Part shown: one piece after another, positions 41,976 through 53,940 of the stretch
Layout: every line of letters starts with the position of its first letter
Numbering within the stretch: position 1 is the stretch's first letter
Translations under genes and position numbers: made by a program
Notes under the pieces: generated by a model
Told to the model about the DNA's origin: nothing
What the model saw: only the letters and a program-made list of their open reading frames with translations
Database searches by the model: none
NCBI RefSeq assembly: GCF_017591425.1
Contig: NW_024467101.1
Location: 10,056,918 to 10,120,917 of the forward strand
Length of the DNA: 64,000 nucleotides
Source: Ochotona curzoniae
Taxonomy: Eukaryota > Chordata > Mammalia > Lagomorpha > Ochotonidae
Direction: 5' to 3'

Positions 41976-42254
41976 TTTTTCTCTCTCTCCCTCCCTCCCT
42001 CCGTCTCTCTCTTCTCTCTGCAGCTCAGCAGCCCCAGCCCCTGTCCTGGCTCTGGTTAACTGGCAAGGAGAAGGGGTGAGGATACTCAGCTTTGGGAAGC
42101 AGCATGGGGACTCTCACTGGGGAGCTCCCATGGCACTGAGGGCAATGGGGGAGACCCATCCAAGTTGAGCGGGTCTTTCCAGGCCAAACAAACTGCACCC
42201 GAGACCAGCAGCCTCCAACGGCAGCCTCCGACTGCAGCCTAAAGTCCAAACGCA

Positions 42255-42400
42255 GCTTTACCCTCAGTAAATTGCTTTACTCAACAGGAGCCTCAGTTTG
42301 CTTGTATGTAAAATGGAGATGATGACAGAGCTTTGCAGGCATCAATGAGATGAATCAAGTTAAACCTACGGGCCTCATGGTGGACATAAGGGAGGTGGGC
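42255..42400 (+). mobile_element. MIR remnant
   Basis: TTGCTTTACTCAACAGGAGCCTCAGTTTGCTTGTATGTAAAATGGAGATGATGACAG is a well-preserved forward MIR core. Confidence 0.8.
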
Positions 42401-42554
42401 GCATGCTTGGTGAATGTGGTCATTTTGCAACTCTTCCCTCCACCTTTGACACTACACACAGGATTGTGACTGTCTACCTTGCAAGGATGTTCAGTCTGCC
42501 TTACTTTCCTTCATCTGCACTGTGGACAGCAAGCAGACCTGAGTGGATCCCAGC

Positions 42555-42650
42555 CTCACCTCTTACAAACTGCATGACTTACGGGAAGTGATTGGATCTC
42601 CCCGGGTCACAGTTTTCTCATCAGTGTAATGGGGAGACCCAACCCCCATT
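42555..42650 (+). mobile_element. MIR remnant
   Basis: CTGCATGACTTACGGGAAGTGATTGG ... CACAGTTTTCTCATCAGTGTAATGGGGA is forward MIR. Confidence 0.7.
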
Positions 42651-44889
42651 GCCCTGGAGAACTGTTCCATAGGGAAATGCCAGTGACTCGCCTCCCACCG
42701 TGCATTGTATGGAGCAGGCACTGCACTCAGGAGAGAGTTCCCACATGTTGCTGTCGCAAGAATGTCTATAAGTACCATCGAGGGTCCTTAGCGCTTGTGG
42801 GTGCAGGGCAGTGAGCTCCTGCAAACCTTGCGAACGTCCGAGGACCAGGCGTGTTCCTCCCTGTGCCTTGGAGCTGGGAAAATAGAGCATCCGAGTGGTG
42901 GTGCAGCCTCCCCTGATTCCTCCCTCCACCCCTGAGAGATGGAGAGGGAGCCAGTTTGTATCACAGTGCTTTTGCCCATGGAGAAGCCATGTTCTGCCAG
43001 ATTCGTCCCCATCTAAACGGCTAAGGAGGGCCAGGTTGACAGAACCAAGTGTCCAGTAGCTGGTGGAGCTGGGACTGGAACCCGAGTCCACCACAAGCAC
43101 TTTCCGCGAGGAACACAGCACGGCAGGTGGACAGAGCGTGCAACCCCTTCTGTAGACCGTTCTGTTGGGATGCATGACCGTCTTGCTGGAACCTGGAGAC
43201 TGGCTCTGGTTTCCAGATGTCTTGCTGCACATGGGCCTCCCATATACCAGGCCTCGCTTTGTACACCTCTCGAAATGCCGGTGACAATTCCAAACTCTCA
43301 AAATCATCGTGAGCACTCACTGCAGTGAGGCATAAAAATAGACCCTACGAGTCAGAGCAGGAGCCTCCCAGTAGGAGTGATTACACTGAGGACAGAGAAG
43401 GATGGGGCTGTGGGAAACCGAGAGAGCTGGCTCACACTGTGCTGCGGGAGCTTGGAGCTGGAAAAGAGCAGCCCAGAAGTCTCCACAGCCTTCCTCTAGC
43501 ACTGGCCTCTTTGCAAGGGGATGCTCCACTCCTTGCCACTGCCCTCCCTCTCCAACAGAGACATGCGAGAGAGGAAGGAGACACAGGCCCCCGCCCACTC
43601 CCTGCTGTCCAGTATTTCTCACCCCGGGATAATGAAATGGAAGAAATTTCTGCTGAGAACAGTGATTACTAACCTGCCAAGATGAGTGAGAAAAATCAAT
43701 TCCGAGAGAGCAGAAGGGTAGGGACTCTGTAGAGTGGGAAAGTATAGGGGAGAGGAGAGGGTGGGTGAGGTGATGCACCGCAGAGTGGCCAGGGGGAGAG
43801 AGAGAAAGAGAAAGAGGGGAGGGGGGACTTCAAGGGAATTTAGCCTCCATGCCTCACTCACCATTTCTCTGCAATGCTTACAAAATAAGACCGAGAAAGT
43901 GTCCCCTGAGACAGACACACACCTTCAAGGCAACCAATAGGTCTGGGCCTGGCATTAAAAGCCTGTATTTCTCAGTGGCTCCCTACCGCGCTGACAGGGA
44001 GCCAGACCTGGAACATCAAGGCTGAAGCCCGAAATGGTCCCACTGGGCATTCCTGATCGTGGCCCATGAATGTCTCCCACATGCCTCCTACATGTTTCAG
44101 AACGGAAAGCCAAACATTTACCAAACATGCAAGTGGGCCTTGTTGAATGTCACCCAAGAGACCTCACGTGATAATGGAGAAATTCACACAGACACATCCC
44201 ATTCAGCGGTGATCCGCAGAGCTTTGATGCTGCACAGCCACCATCCCCATCTGCTTCCAACGCTCTCCCATGGCCCCAGAAGGAAAAAAAAAAAAAAGAA
44301 TCTCACACCCTCCCAGCAGATGGCCGCCCCTTGTCCCCTCTGTCTCTTAGCCTCTCACACAGTCAGTCCACCTCCCGTCTTTGTGGGTTTGCCTGTTTCG
44401 GACATTTCCTTTGAACAGAATCAGGTGTGTTGTGACCTTCTGTGTCCGGCTCCTTTCACATCCCAACAGGCAAGCACCTGTACAGGAATATTCCCAGAAG
44501 CACAACCAAAGAGTGAGAATGACTCTGTGTCTATCTGCTGAAGAATGGGGTTTGGGCATAGAGTGGACAGCACTCTTCAGCTGATGATATATGTACGAAC
44601 CTCAAAGCCCTTACTTTAATAGCTTTTTAATGAAGTTTCTTGCCCTGTGACTCTAACCATGCCCCTGCCTGACCCAGCTACAGAGCATCTCATGTTGGTG
44701 GAGCAATCACCATGGGTAGGAACCTAGACATTTCCAGGAAGGGAGGACCTCTCGATGCATCACTTGCCCCATGGCCACAAGAGAGACCCTAACTTTCCTC
44801 CAAGCCTTTTTTGGACTTCCCACCTGCCAAGTGAGCATCAGTGTCACACACTGAGTTGACACAAGAGGGAGACCCATGGGGGCATGTGT
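42651..44889. other. Anonymous noncoding sequence
   Basis: Minus-strand frames of up to 231 codons (42621-43316) overlap MIR and show no domain. A purine-rich patch lies near 43785-43830. No gene called. Confidence 0.4.
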
Positions 44890-45175
44890 GACTTCTAAGG
44901 ACTGAATGTTGATGTCCCCCACAAATTCTGAGCAGCCAATGGGATGGTAGGAGGAGAGAGGGAATTTTGGAAGACCGCAGAGAGCTCTCTAGCCCACCCA
45001 CCCCTTTCTGCCACATGAGAGAACAAGAAGGCATTGTGAGCTTACGGATTGTGAGAGTGAAATGTGTCACATCTGAGCTACCACCTTCAGGGACCGGGAT
45101 GATGACTGCTGCTCTGGTCTGGGGAAGAGAAGCCAAGAACTTGCCATCAAGCTAGGAGGCAGTACACAGGAGCAG
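44890..45175 (+). mobile_element. MaLR-like LTR remnant
   Basis: GGACTGAATGTTGATGTCCCCCAC with AAATTCTGA, CAATGGGATGGTAGGAGG, AGAGAGCTCTCTAGCCC, and CCACATGAGAGAACAAGAAGG follow the MaLR/ERVL LTR order ('ggactgaatgtttgtgtcccccc ... gccatgtgaggacacagcgagaagg'). Confidence 0.6.
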
Positions 45176-45477
45176 GAAACAGAATTTCCAGAGCCAGGGG
45201 ACATGACCACAGGAGTGACCCTGTCACATGGAAACCCCCAGGCATGTCTGAGCCAGCAGGGACCCTCTCAGCCGTGACCTGGGTCCTAGAACACATGCAG
45301 TCCACTCCGCCCTACCCCTGCCCACTCCACAGAGGAATGACCCGAGACTTGAGGGAGACAAGTGACTTCCCCAAACTGTACCAGGAAGCTTCCTTTTCAC
45401 TTGTCACTTCCAGTGAAGAGGGTAGGCTGAGCATGCCTCGGAATAGATGTCTCTCCATCACAGTCAACACAGTGATG
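45176..45477. other. Anonymous noncoding sequence
   Basis: A weak reversed MIR signal (GAATGACCCGAGACTTGAGGG ... GTGACTTCCCCAAACTG) lies at 45330-45400; otherwise nothing. Confidence 0.35.
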
Positions 45478-45790
45478 GCCAACGGGGAGCCTGGTGGTTG
45501 GGATGCACACGCCCCTGGGCCGGATTCCCAGCTCAGTCTCCTGACTTCAAACTCCTGCTTATGTAGACCTTGGGAGGCAGTTGTGATGGTTGAAGTAATT
45601 GGATTTCTGCCACCCATGTGGATTAAGTCCCTAGTTCCTGGCTTTGGTCCCTCACCCCACCCAACGCTAACCTTGACCCAGACCACATCCAGCCATTGAA
45701 CAAATTCATGTGTGAATGAGTGAATGGGAGCTCTCTCCTTTACATACTTCTCTTCCTCTCAGATAGATGAATAACAATAAACACATTTTT
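45478..45790 (+). mobile_element. CSINE, old copy
   Basis: AACGGGGAGCCTGGTGGTTG head, GGCCGGATTCCCAGCTCAG, CTTGGGAGGCAGTTGTGATGG, ACCCATGTGGATTAAG, CCTGGCTTTGGTCCC, GAATGAGTGAATGGGAG and AATAACAATAAACAC. Confidence 0.8.
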
Positions 45791-46099
45791 AAGGCGTAAA
45801 TTTGTAAAGATGAGGACAATGAAGGAAAAAGCAGTAATTCAAAGTTTGGAATCGGGAAGTGTGTCAATGATGGTAGCTAAGGTAGCAGGTTAAGGCAGCT
45901 AAACCCTCAGCCAGAAGTGGGGCTGGTGAGGACCTACCCTCCATTGCAGCTCTGCACACAAGTGTTGCACTCCCCAGGGATCTCCCATGCCCCAGTTCAT
46001 TCAGGACGGATGTGAATGGAATGCCCCAGACCACACCACCAAGGGGTGCACAGTGGCGAAGAGGAACCAGCAGAACAACACAAGGAGTCTTGGCAATAA

Positions 46100-46420
46100 A
46101 AGCTCACGGAAGACATGGAATATGCCCAAGAGAGCGGGGGCAATCAGCCCTGCTGGAGAACCCAGGGAGCTGAGGTTGCAAAGGACGGAGGAGTTGGAAC
46201 TGGTTACTGAAAGGACTAGGAGGAGAATGAGCAGGGAACACTTCCAGAAGCAGGAAGAACCCTTGGAGAGGCAGAGCAGGATAAGAATACAGGAGACCAT
46301 CATACACAACCATCAGTGGCTAATCTTGGAGGACTCTGTGAGTCAGGGGGTTAGCGAATCAGGCAACGTTTTTGAGCAGTAGAGTGACAACGTGGAGAAA
46401 GATCGCTCCACTGGAGGCGG
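46100..46420 (-). mobile_element. Possible ancient repeat remnant
   Basis: AGAATGAGCAGGGAACACTTCCAGAAGC and TTTGAGCAGTAGAGTGACAACGTGG resemble the widespread mammalian repeat seen also at 20.3 and 48.4 kb. Confidence 0.35.
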
Positions 46421-47104
46421 AAGAGCAGAGTTCCAAAATTCTCGCTTACATCTGTTGCCCTTTCTATACTCTTCTCTACCTAAGCTTTGATGTGCGCCTG
46501 AGACCATGGGCCAGTTATCCCCGCACACTTGCACACAGCATGATCCCTCCAGAACAGTACTAATTTGGGCCCCGTCTACGTGGGCTGTCCCCCTGTTGCT
46601 TGGGAAATTCTTCCCACAGAGTGTCAAGTGTGCACCTGCTGGCTTGCACATTCGCATAAAAGTCTCTGGAAAAAAAAAAGAAATTGATTATGTTCATTCT
46701 CTTAACCTCACCCCAACCTGAACATAAATCGTCTCTGTTTATAACACTTCTGGCATTTTGTGCATTTTGCCGAATGACATAAAATGACAATAAATTTAGG
46801 CCCCACCAGCAGGAAAAGTACCTAAAATGCCACATGTCACTAATATTGACAGGTTCTAAAAGTAAAACTTGGAAATGGTTCAGACCACATAAATTAAAAT
46901 AAAAATATAGACTTTGTCCTTGAGAGAAAATCAGCTAAAATTAAACCTCGGTGTGGGAGATATGTCCAGGAATATGGACGAGGAATGCATTGGGATGGCA
47001 CCGTGTGTAACTGTCATGGGCTCCCAGTTCTAGAAAGGTCCAAGGTACACCCAAGACAAGCCCCTGATTGAAACAAAATAGAGGGCTATTCTTTTTTTAT
47101 TTTC
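46421..47104. other. Anonymous noncoding sequence
   Basis: AT-rich around 46.73-46.95 kb with GACATAAAATGACAATAAATTTAGG; could be a weak conserved element. No gene. Confidence 0.35.
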
Positions 47105-47159
47105 ATTTTAAATGTATTTGCATTTTATTTGAAAGGTAGCCTTGTGAGCCACAAGTGCG

Positions 47160-47226
<67 letters not shown>

Positions 47227-47430
47227 CAACAGTCAGAGAGGAAGAGAAAGCTTGGTTTTCCATTATCTGGTCTCCCTCCCCAAATGCCCTCCATGTCTGT
47301 CCAGGTCTCCCACATGGGTGGCAGTGGCCCATGTTCCTGAACCAACATCACCTAAGGAGCCACGACCCCATCCAAGCACCTTGAAGTGGGATGCAGATGG
47401 GCCCAGGCAGCAGCTAACTCCATCAGCCAC
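47105..47430 (-). mobile_element. CSINE with (GC)n(AC)n tract
   Basis: Tail side TAAATGTATTTGCATTTTATTTGAAAG, the dinucleotide tract 47155-47225, AGAGGAAGAGAAAGC, CATTATCTGGTCTCCCTCCCC, GTCTCCCACATGGGTGGCAGTGGCCC and a decayed head. Confidence 0.75.
47155..47225 (+). repeat. (GC)n(AC)n alternating tract, 71 bp
   Basis: GTGCGCGCGCGCGCAC then about 28 AC units, with strict purine/pyrimidine alternation, so a second Z-DNA candidate. Confidence 0.95.
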
Positions 47431-48394
47431 CTGCCCTGGGAAGACTGTCTTTCAGCTGTCCTGTCCAGGCCTGTCGCCAACCCTTCTCAGGACTGTTCTA
47501 TTTCAACACGTAAGGGACCACCTTTGAGGGGTCCAAATGTTCTATGCCCCAGTGGCCACATACTAGACTGTGTCTCTGGTCCTCCTGAATAGCTTTGTCC
47601 CTGCTGCTCTTCAGGGTCACGCACTTTCTCCGAGTCCCCTTTGGCCCCTCCATTTTTTCCACTCCTTCCTCCCATCTCCTTTTCTCCCCATTTCCTTGGT
47701 CCTCTATGGCCATGTGAGTCTGCCCCACTCCATTCACGGCTTTCTCCAGGTATCTTTCTCACTCCCCCCCCCCTTCTATTTCCCTTCTCTCACACACATT
47801 TTCCTAAAACAGCAATAGACTGGATTCAGAAGGCCGGTCGGGACCTGGCAACTGGGGTGCACAGCCCATTGTCACCACTCTGCAGACGAGAGCCAGGGCT
47901 GAGTACAGTGGCGGGAGCAAAACCCACTGTGCATGGTCCTGGAGTGACATCCCAGGCGGAGCAGTAGGTAATAGGTGTTCCATAAACACTGCTCATTTCC
48001 TTGCCTTGATCACAGCTTTCGAGCATTTTCTAGATATATCTTGACCTCATCAACTCAGAGTTCAAGGTCCCCTCTCACTTCCCTTGTGGCTTGAGCCTAA
48101 TGCATCCACTCTGCACCTGTGAAGGCTCCACAAACCGGACCACTACCCTGTCTTGGCCTGTGCTTGAGTCCAGCCCCTTCTGTCTGTCTTCCCCATCCTC
48201 CCAGGGGAGGATCTGCCCTGTGCTCTCCTGCCAGCCACCTCATCCTCACCCTCTGAAGCTTCTGACCTGGGACGGTTTGATGATGACCACCAAGAAGGAA
48301 AGTGGCTGCAAAAGTTGTGGGAAATGAAAGTGCTGGCTTGGCTCAGCGTGACTGGAAGCTGGACCTCCCTCTCCGGCTGAAATAATACCTTTCA
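47431..48394. other. Anonymous noncoding sequence
   Basis: Pyrimidine-rich 47.64-47.81 kb. No gene. Confidence 0.35.
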
Positions 48395-49060
48395 CTCAAT
48401 CAAACAGCATTTATTGAGCACCTACTGTTTGCCTGCGTCTGCCCTGCTTGGCACACAGATGGGTCAAGCAGTTGTCTTCCTGAAGGAGAAAGAGACTTGT
48501 CCCTTGCCTCAACCACTACCAGCTGGTGTAATCATGTTCTGGAGTACAGGTGGATGAAGGCTCCCCAAAGCCACAGGAAAGGGGCTTGCAGTGAGGTGCT
48601 GGAGGAGTCAGGAGATGCCCCCCCAAAAAAGAGGTACCAAGACCCGTGGAAAGAAAGACATTGCTATGTGCAGGACAGACCAGAGCAAAGGCAGGAAGGC
48701 CAGTGAGGGCCAAGCCAGGCCAGGGAGCCAGGAGCACTTGCCAGGGTCTGAGCTCAGGGAACAAGTCTGAAGGCCGACTCAGGAGGGCTGCAGGGGCCCT
48801 GTGGCGGCGGGGAGCGGTCCTACAGGCTGGCCAAGCAGCCTTGGTCTGCAGGGTTATAGCAAAGGAGGGTTCACAGAAAGGTTTTGATCCAGAGACAATG
48901 CTGATTGCTGGAGCAGCTTAGACATCTCACTGAGGGCGCTGAGGAGGTGACATGGAGGGTGCAGGGTGGGGTCAGGGACCTGAGAGGAGGCTGCTGCAGG
49001 TGGGCAGTGACAGGGACATGGCGGCACAGGAGCGGAGAGGAAGGACAAAGGGAAGTGGGT
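48395..49060 (-). mobile_element. L2-like/other ancient repeat remnant
   Basis: AACAGCATTTATTGAGCACCTACTG-type start, then GCAAAGGCAGGAAGGCC, GTTTTGATCCAGAGACAATGCTG and GAGGAGGCTGCTGCAGG follow the order of a widespread mammalian repeat ending with the L2 3' phrase. Confidence 0.6.
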
Positions 49061-49189
49061 CAGGGGGGAGCTCCTACCAGGCCTGGCCTTTCCCCCTCTG
49101 GTCCTGTGGACTGCCTGGGGACATCTTGCCCGCTCCCTCCCCACCCTCTCTTCCCACACCCTCCCACCAGCCCTGCAGCCTTCTGGCTG
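49061..49189. other. Anonymous noncoding sequence
   Basis: C-rich, nothing recognised. Confidence 0.3.
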
Positions 49190-49240
49190 CACAATTTGTG
49201 AAGAACATTATGTAAATGGGCTTTATGCAAATCCAACCTC
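49190..49240. promoter_or_regulatory. Paired POU-octamer-type sites
   Basis: ATGTAAAT at 49210-49217 and the perfect octamer ATGCAAAT at 49225-49232 lie on the same strand, separated by 7 bp, in otherwise GC-rich DNA. Binding by POU/OCT factors is inferred. Confidence 0.35.
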
Positions 49241-50734
49241 TCTTCCCCTCTCCCTCCCCCCCAACACAAGCACTCAGCTTGCTGGACTCCTAAACCCTTG
49301 CCAAAGCCCAGTATTGCAGTCACCTCTGCACTGGCCCAGCCCCCCAGCCCGCTCCCCCCCACCCAACCTAGAGGCGCTTCTTCAGTGGCGGCAGGCAAAC
49401 TCTGTCTGATCGCTCCCTCATTTGGATGAGCGGGTTGTCACCCACACCAGGGCGGCACTGCAGCCAGTTGACACTGGAGCTTCCAACACAGCTCCAAAAT
49501 AAATGTTGCTTGCTCCCCGCACCCCGCTCCTCCCCTTCTCCCCTCCTCCCCTCCAGCTCGCTCGTGACTTGCTGTTGGAAGCCAACACAGCCTGGGGACA
49601 GTGCATGCAATTTCTCATTACCAAGAAGTCTTTTCCTGACCACCGCTGCCCTGCACTCTCCCGTTCCCCAGTCTGAAAGTCAGAGATCTCCTCCCATGCC
49701 CTCTGTCCTCCTTCCCACCACCCCCTTTTTTTTTTTTTTTTGCTCTCAAAATAGACACTCAAGAAAAGAGTCTTGGATTCATCAGGGGATTTTTTTTTTC
49801 CTTTTGCATTCAGAACAGCAAGGCTGTATCAGCTGCTGCTGCTGTTGCTGCTCTGCTTGGGCTTTTGACTCTGCTTTTGACCCAGAAAGCCCAATCCTGC
49901 TCGAGAACCTCTGCCCAGCCTGTTGGGCGTTAATGAGCCTTGAATGGAGGTTCAGCCAACAACGGTGACATATCCTGGGTCCAGGGAGCTGGGCTCGGGT
50001 CTCAAAGGTAGTCTTCCTGGCATTCCGCCTCCTGGGCCTGGGTGCCCACGATTCCTAACAGCACAGAAGAGAGATGCCGTTTTGACAGTCTTAGGCATGC
50101 TCACTTTCAAGTGCAGAACAAAGCAAAATAAAGGCTCTCCCAGCAAACAGAAAGATTTGTGTTGTCAGTGGGTGCTGCCGATGCCCCCACCACCACAACC
50201 ACATCACTTTGTCTGACGCAGCTCCAAAGCAGATAACAGGTGGGGAGTTGGGGTCGGGGGACAGCTGCCCCTGAGTTTGGGTTGGAGGGCTGTGTGGGCT
50301 CCACATTGTTGACAAAGTTTTTTTTTTTTTTGAAGAGGCAACATGGGAGAGATTTGCCAGGGTTTATCCAGAAAGTATTTGTTGTCACTAGTGCCCAGGC
50401 CAGAGCAGACTCTGAAAAAGCCTTCTGCCTGCAGACTGTAGTGACACGCTTGTCACCATGGCTGCAGACGACCTCTGCCACCACCTGCCACCAGCTGACT
50501 GGCAATTCTCCTTTCCTGCTGGCCGAAGCTCTCTGCTTTGCCACCCAGAGCTCTGCCCTGGGAATTTGAGGGGTCCAGAGAAGGTGGGGAGCAGAGGAGA
50601 AAATTTACATGAGCAAATCCTCAAGATCATCTTGTCCCTTATGTTCAGTTCTGAAAAGGAGTGAGTCTAGTTGTGCTAAATCCTGAAAAAAAAAAAAAGG
50701 GGTACTAAGAAGTCCTCCCCCAGCCTGGGAGAGG

Positions 50735-50735
<1 letters not shown>
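49241..50735. other. Anonymous noncoding sequence
   Basis: T-runs at 49726-49741, 49789-49799 and 50320-50332. The 180-codon frame at 49426-49968 reads Phe and Cys homopolymers from these simple repeats. No gene. Confidence 0.4.

Positions 50736-50789
<54 letters not shown>
50736..50789 (+). repeat. (GT)27 microsatellite
   Basis: 54 bp of perfect GT. Confidence 0.95.
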
Positions 50790-50791
<2 letters not shown>

Positions 50792-52564
50792 GAATCTGGA
50801 GACACACATAGGTTCAAGTCACTGGCAGAATATCATAAGCTGCCTGTGTTATGGGCTGATGGGGCATTCAATGATGAAAACGTATGTTGCAAACCACACC
50901 CCCAGCACCACCTCCAGACTGGTTCGAGGAATTGTTCAAGAATCCCCACCTCTGTATCTGCTAGCCCAAAGCACAGAAAGCAAATCCCTGACACTGACTA
51001 GCCAGTTCCCAGGCTCCCCCCTCAAGGAAGGGGATGAAGGGTCTTTCAGATTGAAGTTGGGACCACATGGAGCGTGATTAGCTTGTGTCCAGTCGCTGGT
51101 GCTCATGGCCTTCCCACGTGTCCACCAAGGCATGTTTATGGAGGCCAGGTGGGTTCCAGTTGGTCCTGGGGTTCCCTTCCGTCCCAGACCTGGAATTCCC
51201 CTAAACAAAGTCTTCTCGCAGTCCACAGCAGCCACCAAGGTTTTGTCTGTTGTTGGAGAAGCAAATGACTTCCTGGGTCCAGAACTGAAGCCTGGTAGAG
51301 CCAGCTATGCCACCTGCCTCAATGCAGTGAATTCCTTGGGGTCAGTGCCCACAGCATGATGGCCGTGGATGGAGAAATTCTCCAGCTTCAAGTCCAGACT
51401 AGCTCAAGATCTGCCCACCACATCGCGGTGGTGGGCAGAGCTAGGATAGGAAACCCTGTGAGTAACATTCACTTTCGCAGTACAGAACAGTTTGCTAGAA
51501 CAGTTGTTTTCAATGCTAGTTGAAAACTGCTTGGGTGCTGAAGTTCTCTCTGGATGTGGAGTTCATCATGAGTCCAGCAGGAATCGACAGCCTTTGGTTG
51601 CATCACGGGGTGCTCACCATGTTTCTTTTCAAGGTGTCAGGACACTTTGTGCTAAAGGGAGACCCCCCCCCAGGAGAGCCTGAGTCCCAATGATCCCTTG
51701 CTTATGCATGAGGGGCATTTATATAGGGGGCTAGTCTCCGATCAATGTAGAAAACAGAACCCTTTCTCTCTGAGATAACCACCTGTTCACAGAACCTCAT
51801 TTCAAAGCCATCCACATCCCCCCCTGGGATTTCCAAAACCAACGTGGGAAAACAGAATTCTCGCAGGAGTTTTTGGATGAGACTTGTGTTAGTGGAGGTG
51901 ATTTTAGAAAATGCTTTGGTTTAGTGTTTAGGAAACGCTTTGTGTCCCTAAGCCTTGGTTTTCCCGGGACTAAGACAGAAAGAATTAAAATTTGCTATTT
52001 GTAGGGTTGTTAGAAAGAATTATTTAGAAAGGCTGCAATATATATGGTTCGAGTCAGAGCTGAAGTTCAGTGAATTCTGCACAAAACACACAGACATGGA
52101 AGGACGCAGTGAGGTGGAACTATTAAGCAATTAATTCAAAATTGGTTTCTCAATTTCTCCATTAAGCAAGGGCTCCCATCACCACTACCACCACCACCAG
52201 AAGTGATAGGAAGCATGATTTAAACCCAAATATTGGGTTATGCTTTTATTTCTACTTGGAAAGAAAAGACAATAAAAGTGTTTCAAAGGTTGTGAGGATA
52301 TTTAAACAAGCCTGCTTATGCCAATAAAAAAAAATGTCCTCCAGAGACTGAGCCTCTGGACGTGGACACGCACTAGAACTTGGCAGTCAAGGGCCTCAGG
52401 CTGTGGGCAGAAGCAATACTTGGCAATGACTGCAGAGCCTTTCCCATGATGCCTCCCATACCCTTCTCCTGTGCAAGTCTATCTTAGGTGTGACAGAACG
52501 CCACCACGGACACTACTGTAGTTCCAGTTCCTGGACAGCAGTCCAGCTACATTAAGGCATTATT
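50790..52564. other. Anonymous noncoding sequence
   Basis: AT-rich from 51.9 to 52.35 kb. No gene or named repeat family. Confidence 0.4.
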
Positions 52565-52895
52565 CAGGTCCTTGCACGATGGTTCATTGGCTAAATCCTC
52601 ACCTTGCAAATGCCAGAATCCCATGTGGGTGCCGGTTTGTGCCCAGGCTGCTCCACTTCCATCCAGATCCCTGCTTGTGGCCTGGGAAAGCATTGGAAAA
52701 GCAGTGGAGGACGGCCCAAAGCCTTAGGACCCTGCACCCACGAGGGAGACCCAGAAGAAGCTTTTGGCTCCTGGCTTCAGATCAGCTCAGCTCCAACAGT
52801 TACGGCCACTTGGAGAGTAAATCAGCAGACAGAAGATTTTTCTCTCTGTCTCTCCTTATCTCGGGAAATCTTCCTTGCTAATAAAAATAAACACG
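52565..52895 (+). mobile_element. CSINE, full-length, intermediate age
   Basis: CAGGTCCTTGCACGATGGTTC head, AATCCCATGTGGGTGCCGG, CTGCTCCACTTCCATCC, GGAGGACGGCCCAAAGCC, GAGGGAGACCCAGAAGAAGC, GATCAGCTCAGCTCC, CTCTCTGTCTCTCC and AATAAAAATAAACACG. Closer to the young copies than most. Confidence 0.93.
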
Positions 52896-53094
52896 TATTG
52901 AAAAAAAATTTAGTTGATTCTACAACGTAGGTAGGCCCTGTTGAGTGTGACCTCTCTTCCTCACTGGTAGCTGTGACCTGAGACACTGTATGAAGAAGGA
53001 TTCCAAGGTCTTCTTTCAGTTCAAGGCCAAAGAGTGCCTTTCTAGGAAAGTAGGTGAGAATCAGTGTGTGCGTGCCTGGGGTTTGCTATTCCCT
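52896..53094. other. Anonymous noncoding sequence
   Basis: Nothing recognised. Confidence 0.3.
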
Positions 53095-53240
53095 AGCTAC
53101 TCTAACCCTTTCATGGGATGGCTAAGGGAGCGGATGCTCAGAGAGGGGAAATGATTCACTTGGTCATACACCTGTCAAGTAGCAGAGCCAGATCTAGAAC
53201 AAATCTCTCCTGGTTCCACTCCCAGGTCTCTTCTGCCTCT
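53095..53240 (-). mobile_element. MIR remnant
   Basis: GCGGATGCTCAGAGAGGGGAAATGATTCACTTGGTC and AAGTAGCAGAGCCAGATCTAGAAC match the reversed MIR. Confidence 0.75.
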
Positions 53241-53749
53241 GCCAGGATGTACACAGGTTCTTAATCAAGGCCCAAGGGTATCTTGTTACCCTATTTACCA
53301 CTCATGCTATTCCCAAGAAATCTGCAGTGGTTACACACCAGAAAGACACACTGGAACAAACTCTTCACATTAGGAGAGGATTAAGATAAAATAAAGAAGG
53401 TAAACAGGACAAAAGGGAAAAGGAAAATAAAAATAATAAGGCAGAATGAAAGCAAGTTTAGAGCATGCACACATGTGCATACACACACACACAAACACTC
53501 TGCCTCTAAGCAGTTGCTAGGCAACTGGTGGCCAAAATGAGGAAAAAAATGGGAATCTCCATGTTGGAAAAGGAAACATGGAACTGGTTGGCCAAAGAAA
53601 AGAGAGTCCCTCGCTGTACCCCGGGAGGTGACCCCTCTCACGGGTATTCACCTCACACAGAGGCTGCAAGTTGCGTGTCCATGAAACGGAGAACTCCAAT
53701 GCACTTGACGCGGCTTTCAAAGATTAGGTTGTTTACCTGAAAAAGCTAA
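53241..53749. other. Anonymous noncoding sequence
   Basis: A purine-rich AAATAAAAATAATAAGG patch and a short (CA)n at 53480-53493. No gene. Confidence 0.35.
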
Positions 53750-53940
53750 AGAGATACAAGGAGAGACCGCAGAGAGAGGCATTTTCCAACCACTAGATCA
53801 TGCCCCGAAATGACCATCCTGGATGGGGCTGAGCCAGGCTGAGAACAAGGAACTCCACCCAGCCCTTCCTCGTGGCTGGTAGGAAGCTGGATGGAAAGTG
53901 GAGCAAGGATGGAGACCTGGGAGGCTTGCATCACCACCGG
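53750..53940 (-). mobile_element. CSINE, degraded copy
   Basis: ACCACTAGATCATGCCCCGAAATGACC, GGGGCTGAGCCAGGCTGAG, GGAACTCCACCCAGCCC, GGTAGGAAGCTGGATGGAAAGTGGAGC. Middle body and head are largely gone. Confidence 0.65.

Noticed and set aside
42621..43316. 231-codon minus-strand open frame
   Set aside because: Overlaps a MIR core, has no recognisable family and competes with equally long frames on other strands.
49426..49968. 180-codon plus-strand open frame with Phe and Cys homopolymers
   Set aside because: Homopolymers come from T-runs and GCTGCT-type repeats, not protein constraint.
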